Made by a program: the position numbers and the translations under genes
Shown here: positions 28,899 through 41,768 of the stretch, piece by piece
Layout: every line of letters begins with the position of its first letter
How positions within the stretch are numbered: position 1 is the stretch's first letter
Notes under the pieces: generated by a model
Databases searched by the model: none
Told to the model about the DNA's origin: nothing
What the model saw: only the letters and a program-made list of their open reading frames with translations
Source: Varroa destructor
Lineage: Eukaryota; Arthropoda; Arachnida; Mesostigmata; Varroidae
Assembly (NCBI RefSeq): GCF_002443255.2
Contig: NW_019211457.1
Coordinates: 34,974,105 to 35,038,104, forward strand
Direction: 5' to 3'
Length of the DNA stretch: 64,000 nucleotides

Positions 28899-31800
28899 CT
28901 ACTTCGAAGCACTAATATTTCCTTAGATGAAGATAAGCACGCGTAATTGCCTAGGACATATGTAGCTAGTCAATTATCCATGTAGTTTAAAAGTAAGATA
29001 TTTTTCTCAGCGAGGATAAGCCGTTAATAAACACGTACCTAAACAGTTGAATAGCTGATAATTGTGTATCAATTCCAAGGGGCATGTAACGGGCATTATT
29101 TTACCTTGTCTCGTCGCTTTTGCAGGGATTCTAGTCTTGTACAACAAGTAAAGCAGAAATTAAGCAAAGAGTAAGTGAAATAAAGCTAGGCGCACAGACG
29201 ACTATCTACCCGCACGCATGCGCAGATACACAATTTAATTTGACGTTACAAAAATTGATATAATATTTTTTCTGTATTCGTTTTTATAAAATGTTTTAAT
29301 AAAACTAACTTCCACATTTATATATCACGATTGTGGTAACAGCCATTGATCTGTCGTGCGGCGTACACTATACGATACCTTCGTTTCGGTAGAAGTACGT
29401 TGTTACACAAACCATATTGAAGTATTCACCTACTCAGATAGAGTTTATACAACTACTGACATTGATTTATATGGCTGTTAAGCAACCCTATGCGTTTTGG
29501 CAGGCAAAGACTTTTGCTCCTATAACCATGTAATTCTATTACTATTTCTGTTGGAGCCAATGTCTTCGGTACATCGCAAATGAGCAAACGATCTTTCCAC
29601 CTTTTGCCTTAAACATAGAAGCTTTGCAATTTTTGCCCACTGGCGACAAATCGAACCAAAACTTTGTATTACCAAGTTGTAGTATGAAATATTTCTAATT
29701 GCGTAGGACCAATGAGTTCTGTGGTCCTATCTGTACAGTGGACCCTACTAAGCATACGCATCTTGCTTCAGCTTGTCCGCTCTCTTGCCTCGTCTTTCTT
29801 AGCTCCTCGCCGTTGAAACATTTTACGGCCATTTCCCCATATCGCTGTTCTTCGTAACGTCCAGCCGTGTCTCCATGTGACTTCCCGAAGTAGCCGCTCC
29901 TACACACCGGCCACAGTCAATAGATAGATCGATCCAGCTGTAGATGTTGGATCCAAGCTGCGCAGTTCAAAGTCGACGGTAGCAATGATCACGTAGAAGT
30001 GAGACAACAGCGTCCGTGCTTCACTTGGCTTAAACCCAGTTCCTGACGCGGGATGCCTCTATATCTAGGGCGGATGCCTAAGACTGATATAATTTACTGA
30101 TCTAAAAAGGGCCAACATAAATAAGGAGAGTGGGACAAGAAGGATATATTTACTACTGATCTAAATGGGAGTTAAGTATAAATTAGTAGTTGGAGGCAGT
30201 AAGAAAGAATGAGCAAATATGCAAATGATGGGCCCAGTTGTTTTCAATAAGTTGAATGAAAAAATCCTCTATTGCGGAGATTTATTATCGAAATATATAT
30301 GCTTAGGATCAGATCAGCGTGCAAATGTTCATGGATCTGACATAGCAGACAAAATCGGCTAATAGTAACTACCCTATGCATATACTTCTATGCCCTCAAA
30401 CGCATCAACTGTTTTCCTTGTACATCAATTCAAGGATCTATAAGGTCCAAAAATGAACATACTCATACTTCGCAACAGACAACTCGTAGAAGCTCTTCAA
30501 TTTGTATATCGATATTTTTATACTCGCAATGGACGGCCATAGTGTACTCCAACAATCCTTGCCATGAGTACGTTCGAAGCACGCTAGTAGGCTTGTTCTA
30601 TAGCAAAAAGCAATATGTACATTTATGTAAGAGACCAATAAATTTATTTGTAAAACTTTATGATCAGACTACGAAAATCTACCGCAGCGTAGCAACCTAC
30701 TTTCATTCGAACTCTCCCCGCCGATCATGAGATACGTAGTTACAGTTATTACTTATCTGGTATTTTGTACAGACACACAAGCGCTTAATTCTTCTAATCT
30801 GAAAGACCTCTAGAAACATATAAGCTTTCTAAATATTGTGCATCATGAAAAACGGTAACTTGCAAAGCGTAACAAGCCTGAGCTTTTGCAATGGTAGATC
30901 GTGTTTTTGTTTTCTCTCTCGGTCTTTTCGGGTGCCGACATCTTGCGAATTAGGGACAAAATTTGTGTGGCACTGCATTCGCCTGACAAGAGCGTTCTGT
31001 TGCAATCTGTTCATCCTCCTTTTTTTCGAGAAAGTTTCAGCCATTATTGCCTAGTGTTGCTGATTTCACTGCTGCTCGGTTTTATACCTCCTTATCTCAT
31101 GGTACACAGCTGGCGGGTTTAACTACGGTAACAGGTATCGTTATGAGAGACCCGTGCGCTACTCGCGATCGTTTACCGGGAATGTTGATCACTCTTGGTT
31201 TTTCAAGCACAATAACCTACATCCCACGCTCTGGCTGTACACCTTAGCTACGAGATGTGCACAGTTTTGCCACTGGTACCCCTGTCTCCGCGTTACTCCA
31301 GTGTCATTCGTGTCTTCTTCTCTTCGCGGGCTCTCAACTATGCCTACCTGAATGTATGCATGCATGCATCCGACCTTTTCCTGCCAAATCTAGTCGCTTC
31401 GTTGAAAAACTTGCTCTTCATCTTGACTGAACTACTTTTGCTTTTTTTATACACACGACCAGCTGCTGCTTGCTCTCCGTTGGCGCTCACACTACGCCAC
31501 TCCCTTCATAACCTCTTAGCGTTCATTTCTAGGGGCAAAGGCATCTGTCAACACCTTTCAGACTACCCCAGGCGTTTCCTCTTCCTATGCTCATGGTTAG
31601 CGCGAGCTGTTCCACCAATTTTCAATTTTGTTGCAGCTCGCTGCAAACGACTGCGTAGGCATTGGCGGTTACTGGCAGCAAAACTCCTCTTTTCTGGTAG
31701 ATTTTACTGGCTCCCTTCAGCATCTTTTTGGCGTCTCGTCCGTACAGTGCCCGTAGTGCTACTGCAACAGATGGCAGCAGATATTATCCGGGAGCTGAAG

Positions 31801-33408
31801 TTCAATTAATTTGTTCGCAATGGACATCTATTTTCGCCGTGTGCATAATTGCCATTGCTGTTAGTATTTTTTGTTCTGTTTAAGCCTTAAGCCCAATCTA
31901 AATGCTTCAATAAAGCTTTAATAGCGTATAGAACGGTTTTCTCGAACGTGATTATATCAGCAAAAGCTACACGATCACAACAAAAGCACAAACGTAGCAC
32001 ATTTGCGCATTGGCGGTCTTAACCACTTGTGGTTGGCAACATGGGCAAGGAAAACGAGAGAAAGAAGGTGGGGGAGAGGTAACGAAGAGAAAGCGATACG
32101 TGTGTAGAGAGCGTGCTGCAGCCTGCGACCGCTACCTAGCAAGGTATCGGCAATCACTAGAAATAGCATAGACCTATATTGCATAGCAAAATGAATTGAT
32201 ACGGACGTACAAAGCGTCGGCGGCGGAATCCAGCCAAGCAGGGATATCCGAAACTCCGTTAAATGTAGATAGATTCACAAGATGCAAGTTTTGTTTTGTT
32301 CCGAGGTCGAGGACATTTATCGCTTGCGATAGATACAGTATTCATTCAATATCTGTGTTTGTAATTCGTTTCGATAATGAACGAACTCCCCGGTGAATGC
32401 ATTATGATAATCCGTCGAGCATTTACCCCGTCGGGTTTGTTCCTTTGTAATGGAACTCGAATAATCATCATAGAATGAGATATTACAGCGGATTGATGAC
32501 TAACAGCAGTAAAAACAAAAACAAAAAAAAACGAGACCCAAAAGTCATCCACTGATTTCAAACCATCTGCATTATATTGGGTAACTGTAACACATGTATT
32601 TACGTCAATGCCGTAACCAAAATATTCACTGATGACACATTAACTAAGAGTAATATTAATGAGAAACTACGAATTCTTCACGTATTCACCTAAATCGATC
32701 ACGAAATATAAAATAATGGTTATATTATATGTATAGTTGAGGCAACCCAGCTAGGTTTGTGTACATTAACGAAGGACCTAGAGCAAATTTAGACCTTTAG
32801 CGCTGCGAAACACAATAAACGTTTCAAAGAAGTTTTGTATATTACTTAGGCTAATGTTTCCAGCCATGACCATGGCATCTGTTTTTTGCCATTACGGAAA
32901 AAGCCATGAAAAACGCATATCGACAAAGCGTCACGTCTGCGTCAATACAAAACTAACTACTTCTCCGTATCGATGGCACGCTTCGTTTATACGCTCGTCC
33001 CTTCGTCCCTAAATATCTATGTAGAAATTGAAACGTCACAATTATCATGAAGAACTAGCCTACTGCGACCAGATGCGATTCTGAACACTTACTTACGTTG
33101 TGTTACATTACACGGCAAAGTTTATATCTACATGATTGCCAGCCTTGGTCTTCGACGCCCGCAGAACGCATCGCTGATAACGAGACTTGAGGCTAATTGA
33201 TCAAACCGAATATGGGCCCTATGATTACAGACCCGAGCAATCGACGTGAAGCATATTGTTGTCCATCTCCTTTGGTTTTATTTAAGGGTGGAACGGTTAC
33301 ACACCCATATACACGCATACATATTCGCAGACGTACATCGAAGCGCATCACGACGACGTATTATAAAACTGCTTTCAATGACTCTGCTGAAGGATCGCCA
33401 TATTCTAA

Positions 33409-33422
33409 GTGTGTGTGTGTGT
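33409..33422. repeat. (GT)n microsatellite
   Basis: Seven GT units in non-coding sequence. Confidence 0.9.
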
Positions 33423-35850
33423 ATCGGCTGAGTTCCTTTCTCTTTGCAACAATCTTTTTGCAGTTGTCACGAATGCATCCCACAAGCGCCCCCTACAGGC
33501 TAATCGAATTGGACGGAAAGGGTTCAACAGCGCAATACTATACATGTGCTATATGACTGTAATCGTATAGATGATATCCAGCGCCCCTGGCGGAAAGTTG
33601 AACAATTAATAAAAGAACAGTGCTAAAAACCACCATAACAATAATAGTAAAATGAAGAAAGACCCGCGACGGAAAATAAGTTAGCATAATAACTATTACA
33701 CACAACAGTCGAAGGACGGATGTATTTCTTAATTTGCATTGGTTTTTTTTTTTTCTTTTCGAATGCAGAATTGCGGCCGCCAAAAAGTACGTTTAGTAAC
33801 TTTAACAAAAATGCATGTTATAGTTTGCAATATTTACAACATTTACCGTCATCTCTAGATGGATAGCTAAGCATGAATACGGCCTCCCACGCGGCCCCGA
33901 TTCGGGTCTGATATTATTACTTCATAATGTAAGAAAACATCATCACGCTTATATGCTAATAAAACTTGATATTTTTCAATTACTGTTTCGAGCATTTGGT
34001 ACAGAAATATATTTTTTTTTTAAACTAAAGTGCAGTATAGTTCGAAATGATTCACGACTGATTAGCATGTGTATGCATGAAGTGACAAAGCAGGTTAGAT
34101 GCCTCCCTGTATGTATCGTGCATACATAATTTTTACCAAATTCATTTTCAAAACCAAAAAAAAAAACTAGGAAAACTTCACTATAGCATTTATCAGACTA
34201 AGTAGTAAGTACTTCTCATTATGAGATCCATTGAAGTAATTCTGCAAGCCTTGAGTTCTCTTAGAGCGATTTTGCTTTATCAAGTGGCTCAATGCGTGGC
34301 TTTCCGAGCATGCCATGCTTTCAATCGCATCGACCATTGTTATTGGCTTGGAGCGATAATTTCCATACATACAGGTTTTACTCGACTTGCAGACGTGTCC
34401 TTAACCGTATACCGTGTACCTTACAACGTTCAAAGTTCAGAGAAGACGACCTTGAGAAAATGGTGATTATCACCGGAATTGTTATATGCACGACCAAATT
34501 ATTTATGTGACAGGCACGTGGAATTCTACAGCGTCTATTGGATAAAGACAACAAAATACAATAGGCCTTTAGTGTTTGAATACTTCATCTCTATTTTTGT
34601 GGCCCCTTGACAATATTTATTTGAATGCTTTTTTCCGCTCGACATGTTCCCTGTGGTCATTTAGAGAACGTATTAGGTGTACAAAAAACTCGTTCTCAAA
34701 AGGACTTTTGAGACTTCGAAGGAAATGTTGAGATCCGCACGCTTTCCTTTTCGCTTGTATGTGCACGACCAGAGAACAGAAGTGAAGATGCTCGACCGTT
34801 GCACCCCTTTTTGCCACACGAGGTGCACTCTGACGCTACGTATCATTTTTATAGACATCGCGTGATAAGGTAAGATCAGCAAATTCTCTGAATTATCAAC
34901 GTAAGTTAACGCTTGTAGCAAAAAAATATTAAACTTATAGCCAGCCAGTGTACTTACAGCGTCATACCGCTTCGCATACTGCATGAGAAGAAAGTGTGAG
35001 CGAACCAGACCAATTCTTAGATTCTTAGATCAACAATGAAACAACAGGTAGAAAAAAACAAATGAGTTAATCAGCCGAACACTTCCGTACATGAAGGCTT
35101 TCCTGTAGCCACCCCATCCACGTCTGACCTCACTAAGCAGGGACAGAGCAACGATGTTTTCGTCACCGTTATATATAGCACATTTTTATCGGTTTACATA
35201 TTAAAGATATTTGTATGTATTTCATTCCCTCCTCTTTTCAAAATCATGCTTGAAATGGCCAGATAGATCAGTCAAACAGTACAATTCATTTGGCCGTCGT
35301 ATTTCGTGCTCGACCTACAGAAATGATGATGATGAGTGTTGCTCAATTGGTGGCGGTTAAGGCTATGTCCACGATACAGCTTAAGACTCCCGGAGGCGGG
35401 CTCGATTCTATCGACAAACAGCTGCAACCTCTACAATGCGTAACGGCAGCAGTGACTCGAAACGGTTTCATTGTATGATTGTTTCAATTGACGCGGAGTA
35501 ACTTATATCAGATGTACTTTATGGACAAATTCAGGTCAAGTAGGAGCGATCAGTTTCGCTCTTTGCCTTGTAGTTTTTATCGTTCAGGATGACCGGGTCC
35601 GTCGTGGGCGCAGACTTACCCTACAGAATGTTTTCAGTAAGCTGCGTTTTTTGCCCCGGCCGACTGATACTTACCACCGCCAAATCAACCACAGGAAACG
35701 GAAAGTCACCGAACCAGCAGCATAATAAGTACACAGAATGCAAAAATGTACATAGATTGTGCACAGTAAAAATACCTATTGAATGCCGCTTCTCAAGAAG
35801 CGCTTCGGGTACCAAAATCGCTTCCTGGATCTCTCTAAAAAAGCAGTATG

Positions 35851-35870
35851 GAAGAGAGCGAGAGAGAGAG
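35851..35870. repeat. Imperfect (GA)n tract
   Basis: A purine tract of GA units with one interruption (GAGCGAGA). Confidence 0.85.
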
Positions 35871-36060
35871 CCCGAAAAAGGACACTGTTACAAGCAAGCG
35901 TCCGCTGACGAAGACAAATCTCTACGAGGGCCGCGTAAAATGACACGTGTCCCCTAAGCGGTACTAGCAATTTATGGCTAATTCAATTTCAGCGCAGTTG
36001 AACCCCATTTATCTGTCCGCCCGTCTTCCTCCAGTCGCCTCACTATAAGACAGATAACTG

Positions 36061-36081
36061 TTGTTGTTGTTGTTGTTGTTG
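36061..36081. repeat. (TTG)n microsatellite
   Basis: Seven uninterrupted TTG units, with no gene nearby. Confidence 0.95.
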
Positions 36082-39000
36082 GTTGTACCGGATCTTCAAC
36101 ATCACCTGAGGCTAGTTGCCGGTTGATTTCGACGCAGAATCCTGCACAATTATACAGTTATATTCGTATAGGACGGATGAAGCTGAACAGACAGAGGAGA
36201 TTTTGGTTAAACGGTCATCTAATTGGATCTAAATATCGACGACACTGCATTACTCGTAAGGGGTCGCGCATCTAGCATCGAGCCCCTCCTCCATATGAAA
36301 AGGGTGCAGACACCGCATGTACGTATAGATGTGATGGATCTTCAGTCGATTAATACCAGCTACAGATAGACTAGAGAGCTGATAAAGAATCTGAATAGAG
36401 CCTCTCGACATTTGAATTACCCATATCACTCATCAGGCAACAATAGTGGCAGGACCACCAAAGGGCTTGTCGGCCCTCTCTCAGCTCTAGTACTGACTCT
36501 AGGGCAGCGGTCGCCATATTCGCCATCATCAATATCGACCGGATAAAGTCCACGAGCAAGAATTACAGTTCGCCAGCGAAATCATGGCGTCTCGCCTCCG
36601 ATGGGTGACCTATATTTGATCACGTTATTTATGTATGTGTGCAAGCTTAGATGTGTACACAGTTGGTGTAGCTCTTGCATGAAACACAGCAGACATTGAA
36701 TGTATATGTGCATGTATAAAGAACTAGATGGAATATATAGAGAACGACCGGCTATATGTAAGCAGTTTTGTTTGTACAATCGCTGCTTGCCGTACAATAC
36801 TATCGCCTACCGAATAGCCGTGGCGGTAGAAGTGAAAACTGCCGGGTGTGAGATCGATCGCGTAACGAAAACGTTTACGCTACGAGTAAACTAACAACCC
36901 CTCTAATTTCATATTGCCGTAGGAATACGGGCGGGCAAAACGTGAAGTATAACTGTGAAATTGACCTTTATTTAATTATTTACTTTTACGTTTTGATCCG
37001 AGGATTGCTTCACTTAGCATCTCCCATTATTTTGCAGCGCTACAATATGGCCGAGGCGATATCTGGCGACGGAGAGGCTATGTCGTTTATCGTGACCAGA
37101 CTTAAGAAAGCTGATAGCAACAAAATGCAAAATAATCTTAATAGTACTAAAGGACACTATAAAATATGAAGGTATAGATATAGTTGTTGCTGCGAAGTAA
37201 GCAGTTCGTGTTGGTTGCCGCGCGAAATCTACCAGTCAGCACCAGGTTCGTAAAACTATGTCATCCGCCCTAAATAATGCCATCCATAAACATCCTCGCT
37301 TTACCAGCGAATAGGGCAGTCGACCTAAGGCTTTACAGCCTTTCCCTTATGACCAACAGGTTAGTTTTATGTCGCGCTGCTCTGGATTCTCGTTCGCTCG
37401 ATCTGGTCCAAAAGTCAGAGACGTTGTTTTATACGAAAAACCTTAGATGTTGCCTGGCAGGCTGGCTCTACGTCTGTGTCGTTCTTGAAACAGCCGAAAT
37501 GTTGGGCGACACCCGACAAAGGTTCAGACGTTTCAAAAGTCTGGATAATACTATATTATATATAATGGAAACAGTCGTAAATGTTACAGCATTGTTCTTT
37601 TTAATCAAATCGAGTCATGTAAAACCCCTCACGGGTTGAATAAGGAGGATCTGTCCATATAGTGTTACATAAAGTAATAAATGCTTTGTTCCAGTAACTG
37701 CGTCTAGCCTAGCAAATGGTAATAGTTTCATTTGTAGTTTAGATATGGTACGCACATGGGTGGAATTGTTGATCATCATATAGGAGACGAAATATCGGTT
37801 TAACGGTGCTATAATCCTGTAAAATTTCATGACGATCAATTCTACAAAATACGTCAAGATACTTAGCTTTGATGACTACTTGATAGGTTTTTCTTTTCTG
37901 AAGACGAAATTCGAGTCACACATCACAAAGACTTTGTACTAATCATTGAACCCAGACATGTTTTCCAGTACATTGGATCTAACTTTAGTTATGCTTAAAA
38001 TGGAAGGCATGCGAAAAGTATATTAATTAAAGACAGAATGATTTGCTAGCATCAGAAGGCTTTCAAATGTTGCAAGCTGATTTTGGCTGAACATGTCGCG
38101 TATAACGTTGGTCATCACGACAAATGCCATTAAGGCCCATACATTAGGACTTTACGGCCCTGTCGATTAAATCCTTTTGCTAAAAATAACCTTTACTAAT
38201 AATGTCTACTTTCAGTATGGTGTTGGATAAATTTCCACAAGGTCAGCAGATACTTGGGCTGCCGGTAAGCGTTTTTAGCAGTGGGATCGGGCCTTTTCCA
38301 GATGTGCCCTGTTTCCCGTGGCCGGTGCAAATCAAATTGCCGCCACCCCCTCCTCCGCCCTCTGCCTTTCCCAAATACAGTAATGGATTCGTACATTTAA
38401 CTGGTACTCTATATAACAACATTAATCGGTATCATATACAAATCCACATGCTAAAAAGCTTGCTTGGGGGGAAAGGACTATTATTTATTATTGGATTTTT
38501 CTGGCAAATAGGATTCAAAACGTACCGTGAACGACTGATCGACGACAGTGACAAAAAACAATAGTATTATGCAAATTACGCGTTTGGATCTAAAAGAGGA
38601 CGCTTTTGTCTGGCAGAAAAGCCTCGCCTCAATGAACTCTCGCCCCAGTTAAAAAAAAACACACACAGATGTCTATGGTCATCATGGCTGTGCACAGGCG
38701 TCCACTGATGAAACAACCTGCTTATACAACTCACCGTTTAATTTGTTGGCATACCATTGCCACCGACCGTTTCACGCCAAATCTCCCGAGCTTGGCCTTT
38801 AAATAATCTACTAACGTTGTAAAAATTAAAAGTGATAATAAAATTTTGTCTCAGCCACTGCTGTCGTAGCTGCCGTAACTCATGCGTTGACTCTTTGAAT
38901 AAGATACAGAAAAAAGAAAAGAGCTTTAAGTCATAGAGTTGTGTCACACTAATTATCCTAAATCAGATGTGAAGAAGGGCAGCGGGGGTAAATCTAAGCG

Positions 39001-41749
39001 AGCGATCGAATAGATTGAGATATTTCGAATGCAGTAGACGCCCTCTCCGACCATTGACATAATGCGAAGTGCGAAGACTGTTCATTATTTTACCAACTGT
39101 GTGGCTAGATTGCCTTTTTAATACAGAATTTTGTATTTGATCGTTACTTTGTTGTGAACATCTTCTGCTGTCGACAGAAAGATGCGAAGAAAAACATTAG
39201 CTGTGCGATATTCTTTTCAATCTAATAAAAGTTATCCTTATTATCTTATTGTAACATATTGTTTTGCATATACAAGTATTATTATTTTACACAGAACCAC
39301 CGATACCATTTACGCTTACGTTTGTTCAAAGTTTTAATTCAGAGCTAACTCAAGCTATTGTATTATAGGAAACTGTTCGTTTTGTCTGTCGTATGTTCCC
39401 CGATTACTTAACGTCAGCGTACATTGTATACCTGGTCTGTTAACGTATACGTGACTCACTTTAGCTAGATTAATTGTACAAGCAGCTGGACTGGGCTTCC
39501 CAAAAGGACCTTTTCTTTAAGTTTGCGCTTCGTGACATTCAAGGAAGACAACGAGATAGATACGAACTAAGGTGGAGCTGGCGACTACTGGATCAGTTAT
39601 CGTAGTAACTAAACCTGTCACACTCTAGTTGTCAGAGACAACTAACCTGCCTTCTAACTTCTACGATGCTTGTTCCAGGTCTATGGCTCGATTTTATATA
39701 ACTTAAGGTTTACACATATATAAATAGCTGTTTTCATGCCAGCCAAATGTACGCGCTTTGTGTCCTTTCAGCAAAGGACGAATACGCTTTGTCTGGCCAT
39801 AGCTTCAAGCTCGATAGCGCTAACAACGGAAGATTTTTTAGACGGAAAATGGAATTTGTCGGAAAAACCATTTTTTACACAGCGACCATGCACCTCGCAA
39901 AACCTTTCTACGACGTATTATTATATAAAGATTGAATTTGTATCGATTTGCCCTCACGTTGAAAATTCACAAGGAGTTCTAACAGAGGAAGTAATCTGTG
40001 CAGTACCTGAGAACATATGAAAGAGTCCAAATGCCTCTGGTTTTCTCTGATTAGAAAGTAAGGTTTATCGTATGGTACTGTCTTTAATAATAGACCGTCA
40101 AATTCGTAGTTAAAATGATTACTGTCAACCTTTCGTTCGAACCCAAAGGCCAAACGACGTTATTCGTTAAGAATATTACAAACAACCTGTATATAAGCTG
40201 TAAACACAGCTTTCCTAGTTACGCAAGCGAACGTTTCAAGATCTTACATTAATCCTTTCGGGTCGTGTCCGCTAATGTAGCCCCCTGTACTGTCCCCAGT
40301 CTAAGATAAAGGCTAAATCTCATCTTGAGCTCTCTAAATCCCTATCTCAGCGGAAATAAATTGACTATCAACATTTCAACTTCTGCTTTTTGCTTGCGGT
40401 CTGTTCGAGTTGTATAAAGCTTCTTTGATCAAGTCCTTAAGTCCGAAAAATCGGCCTATTTCTATGAGCGCCAAAACAGAGTATTGCTAAGAGAATCAAT
40501 AATAGATTTTCGAAAGTGCAATCCACGCTCCAAGATATGACCGCAGTAATATGTCGCCATACATATTAGTATCAAAATATGAGCCTGCTTTAGGGCCGTT
40601 CTTTGACCAGTTTTTGGGGTTGGTTCCATTATTCGGTATAAGCATACACGAAATTTTTATCAGAGATTCGCTGATGCTTAGCATACTTCCTGGATAATAG
40701 TAAATGCCCATTATTTGCTCGTCATCGAGCTTGAAAACTAGATAAACACCTTTGTATATTATACATGTCCACTTATCGTTCGCTGGAACACCATTCGACA
40801 GAAGCCGATATGAGTATGCACAAAAAAGATAACTCCTGTGTTTTTGGACAGCCACCCTCGTGCTGGGTTGGACGTGCTGGAATGTTTTGTCTTGTTTACA
40901 TTAAACGGCATTTACTTTCGAAATGTCATTGACTCGAACTTTTTCAAGTGGTTTCAAGTCTTCAGGCAAGTATTACCATATATTTGAATTACCATTTACG
41001 GCGGTGGCTTTGAAAGCATATGCGGATTTCCCAAAGACAGCCATTTTGTTCTAGTCATCTACCACGTACCATAATAGATTAGGATGATTAAAAAAAAGTA
41101 ATGTTTTCATGACGTAATGTTATGTAACGTGCTTTCATCAAAATTCAACCCCTTCATATTATATACTCTATTGCGATCGTTATACGTTATTCGTACCAAA
41201 ACTAAATGGGGATATCGTTAACTTAGATGGAGTGTGTGACTGGCCTTGATTATATGATTTTAGATACTCATATTTAACGTGAAGGTTTGTATATCGTCTA
41301 CAAAAAATGCGGAAGAACGTAACCTGACTGATTCTTAAGTTATCCTTCTCATCCCCTATTGTCCAGTTTAAGATGAATATGTACTAGGGTAGCTCTTCCG
41401 TGCTATTCCATTTGTGACGAAATCCGTTATTCCCCTCCATACTATTGACCTTAAAACGTTCTTGTTGCTAGTAGGTCAGTTGTAGTTCGCGATTCCTCTT
41501 CAAGGTCTATTTTGCATTCGAGAAGACGCGGACGCGCAGTCGACGCAGGCAAAAAAACTGTTCCGTATCGCTACATATCTCCCATGGCCTACCCCCTAAT
41601 CCGTCATGGAGTCAATGTAACATCTACCTGTAAGTTACCACACGTGTGTGAAACATGACTTGCTAATACTCAATGACGTTTATTATTTTTGATTACCATG
41701 TGCAAACTTTTCTTTGGATAGCAAGGGAAATCGATCAGGTATCAGAATT

Positions 41750-41768
41750 CAAGGCTCATTGAGCCTTG
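41750..41768. repeat. Short perfect palindrome
   Basis: CAAGGCTCA, a single T, then TGAGCCTTG: 9 bp arms with a 1 nt centre. It is isolated in non-coding DNA. Confidence 0.9.

Larger units (their letters stand above)
16361..36060. other. Mostly non-coding sequence with a few weak coding candidates
   Basis: No gene can be named. Points of note, none strong enough to call: a 149-codon minus frame at 18564-19013; a possible minus-strand exon pair at 24516-24662 and 22761-22922; and a stop-poor, pyrimidine-rich plus-strand block at 30836-31809 with a 184-codon frame. Short palindromes lie at 28849-28864 and 28883-28898. The rest is AT-rich, with scattered A/T runs and no RNA gene. Confidence 0.5.

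Noticed and set aside
31255..31809. 184-codon plus-strand open frame as a protein-coding gene
   Set aside because: It shows no domain or homology I recognise, composition follows the local pyrimidine bias, and there are no splice partners. Kept only as a finding.
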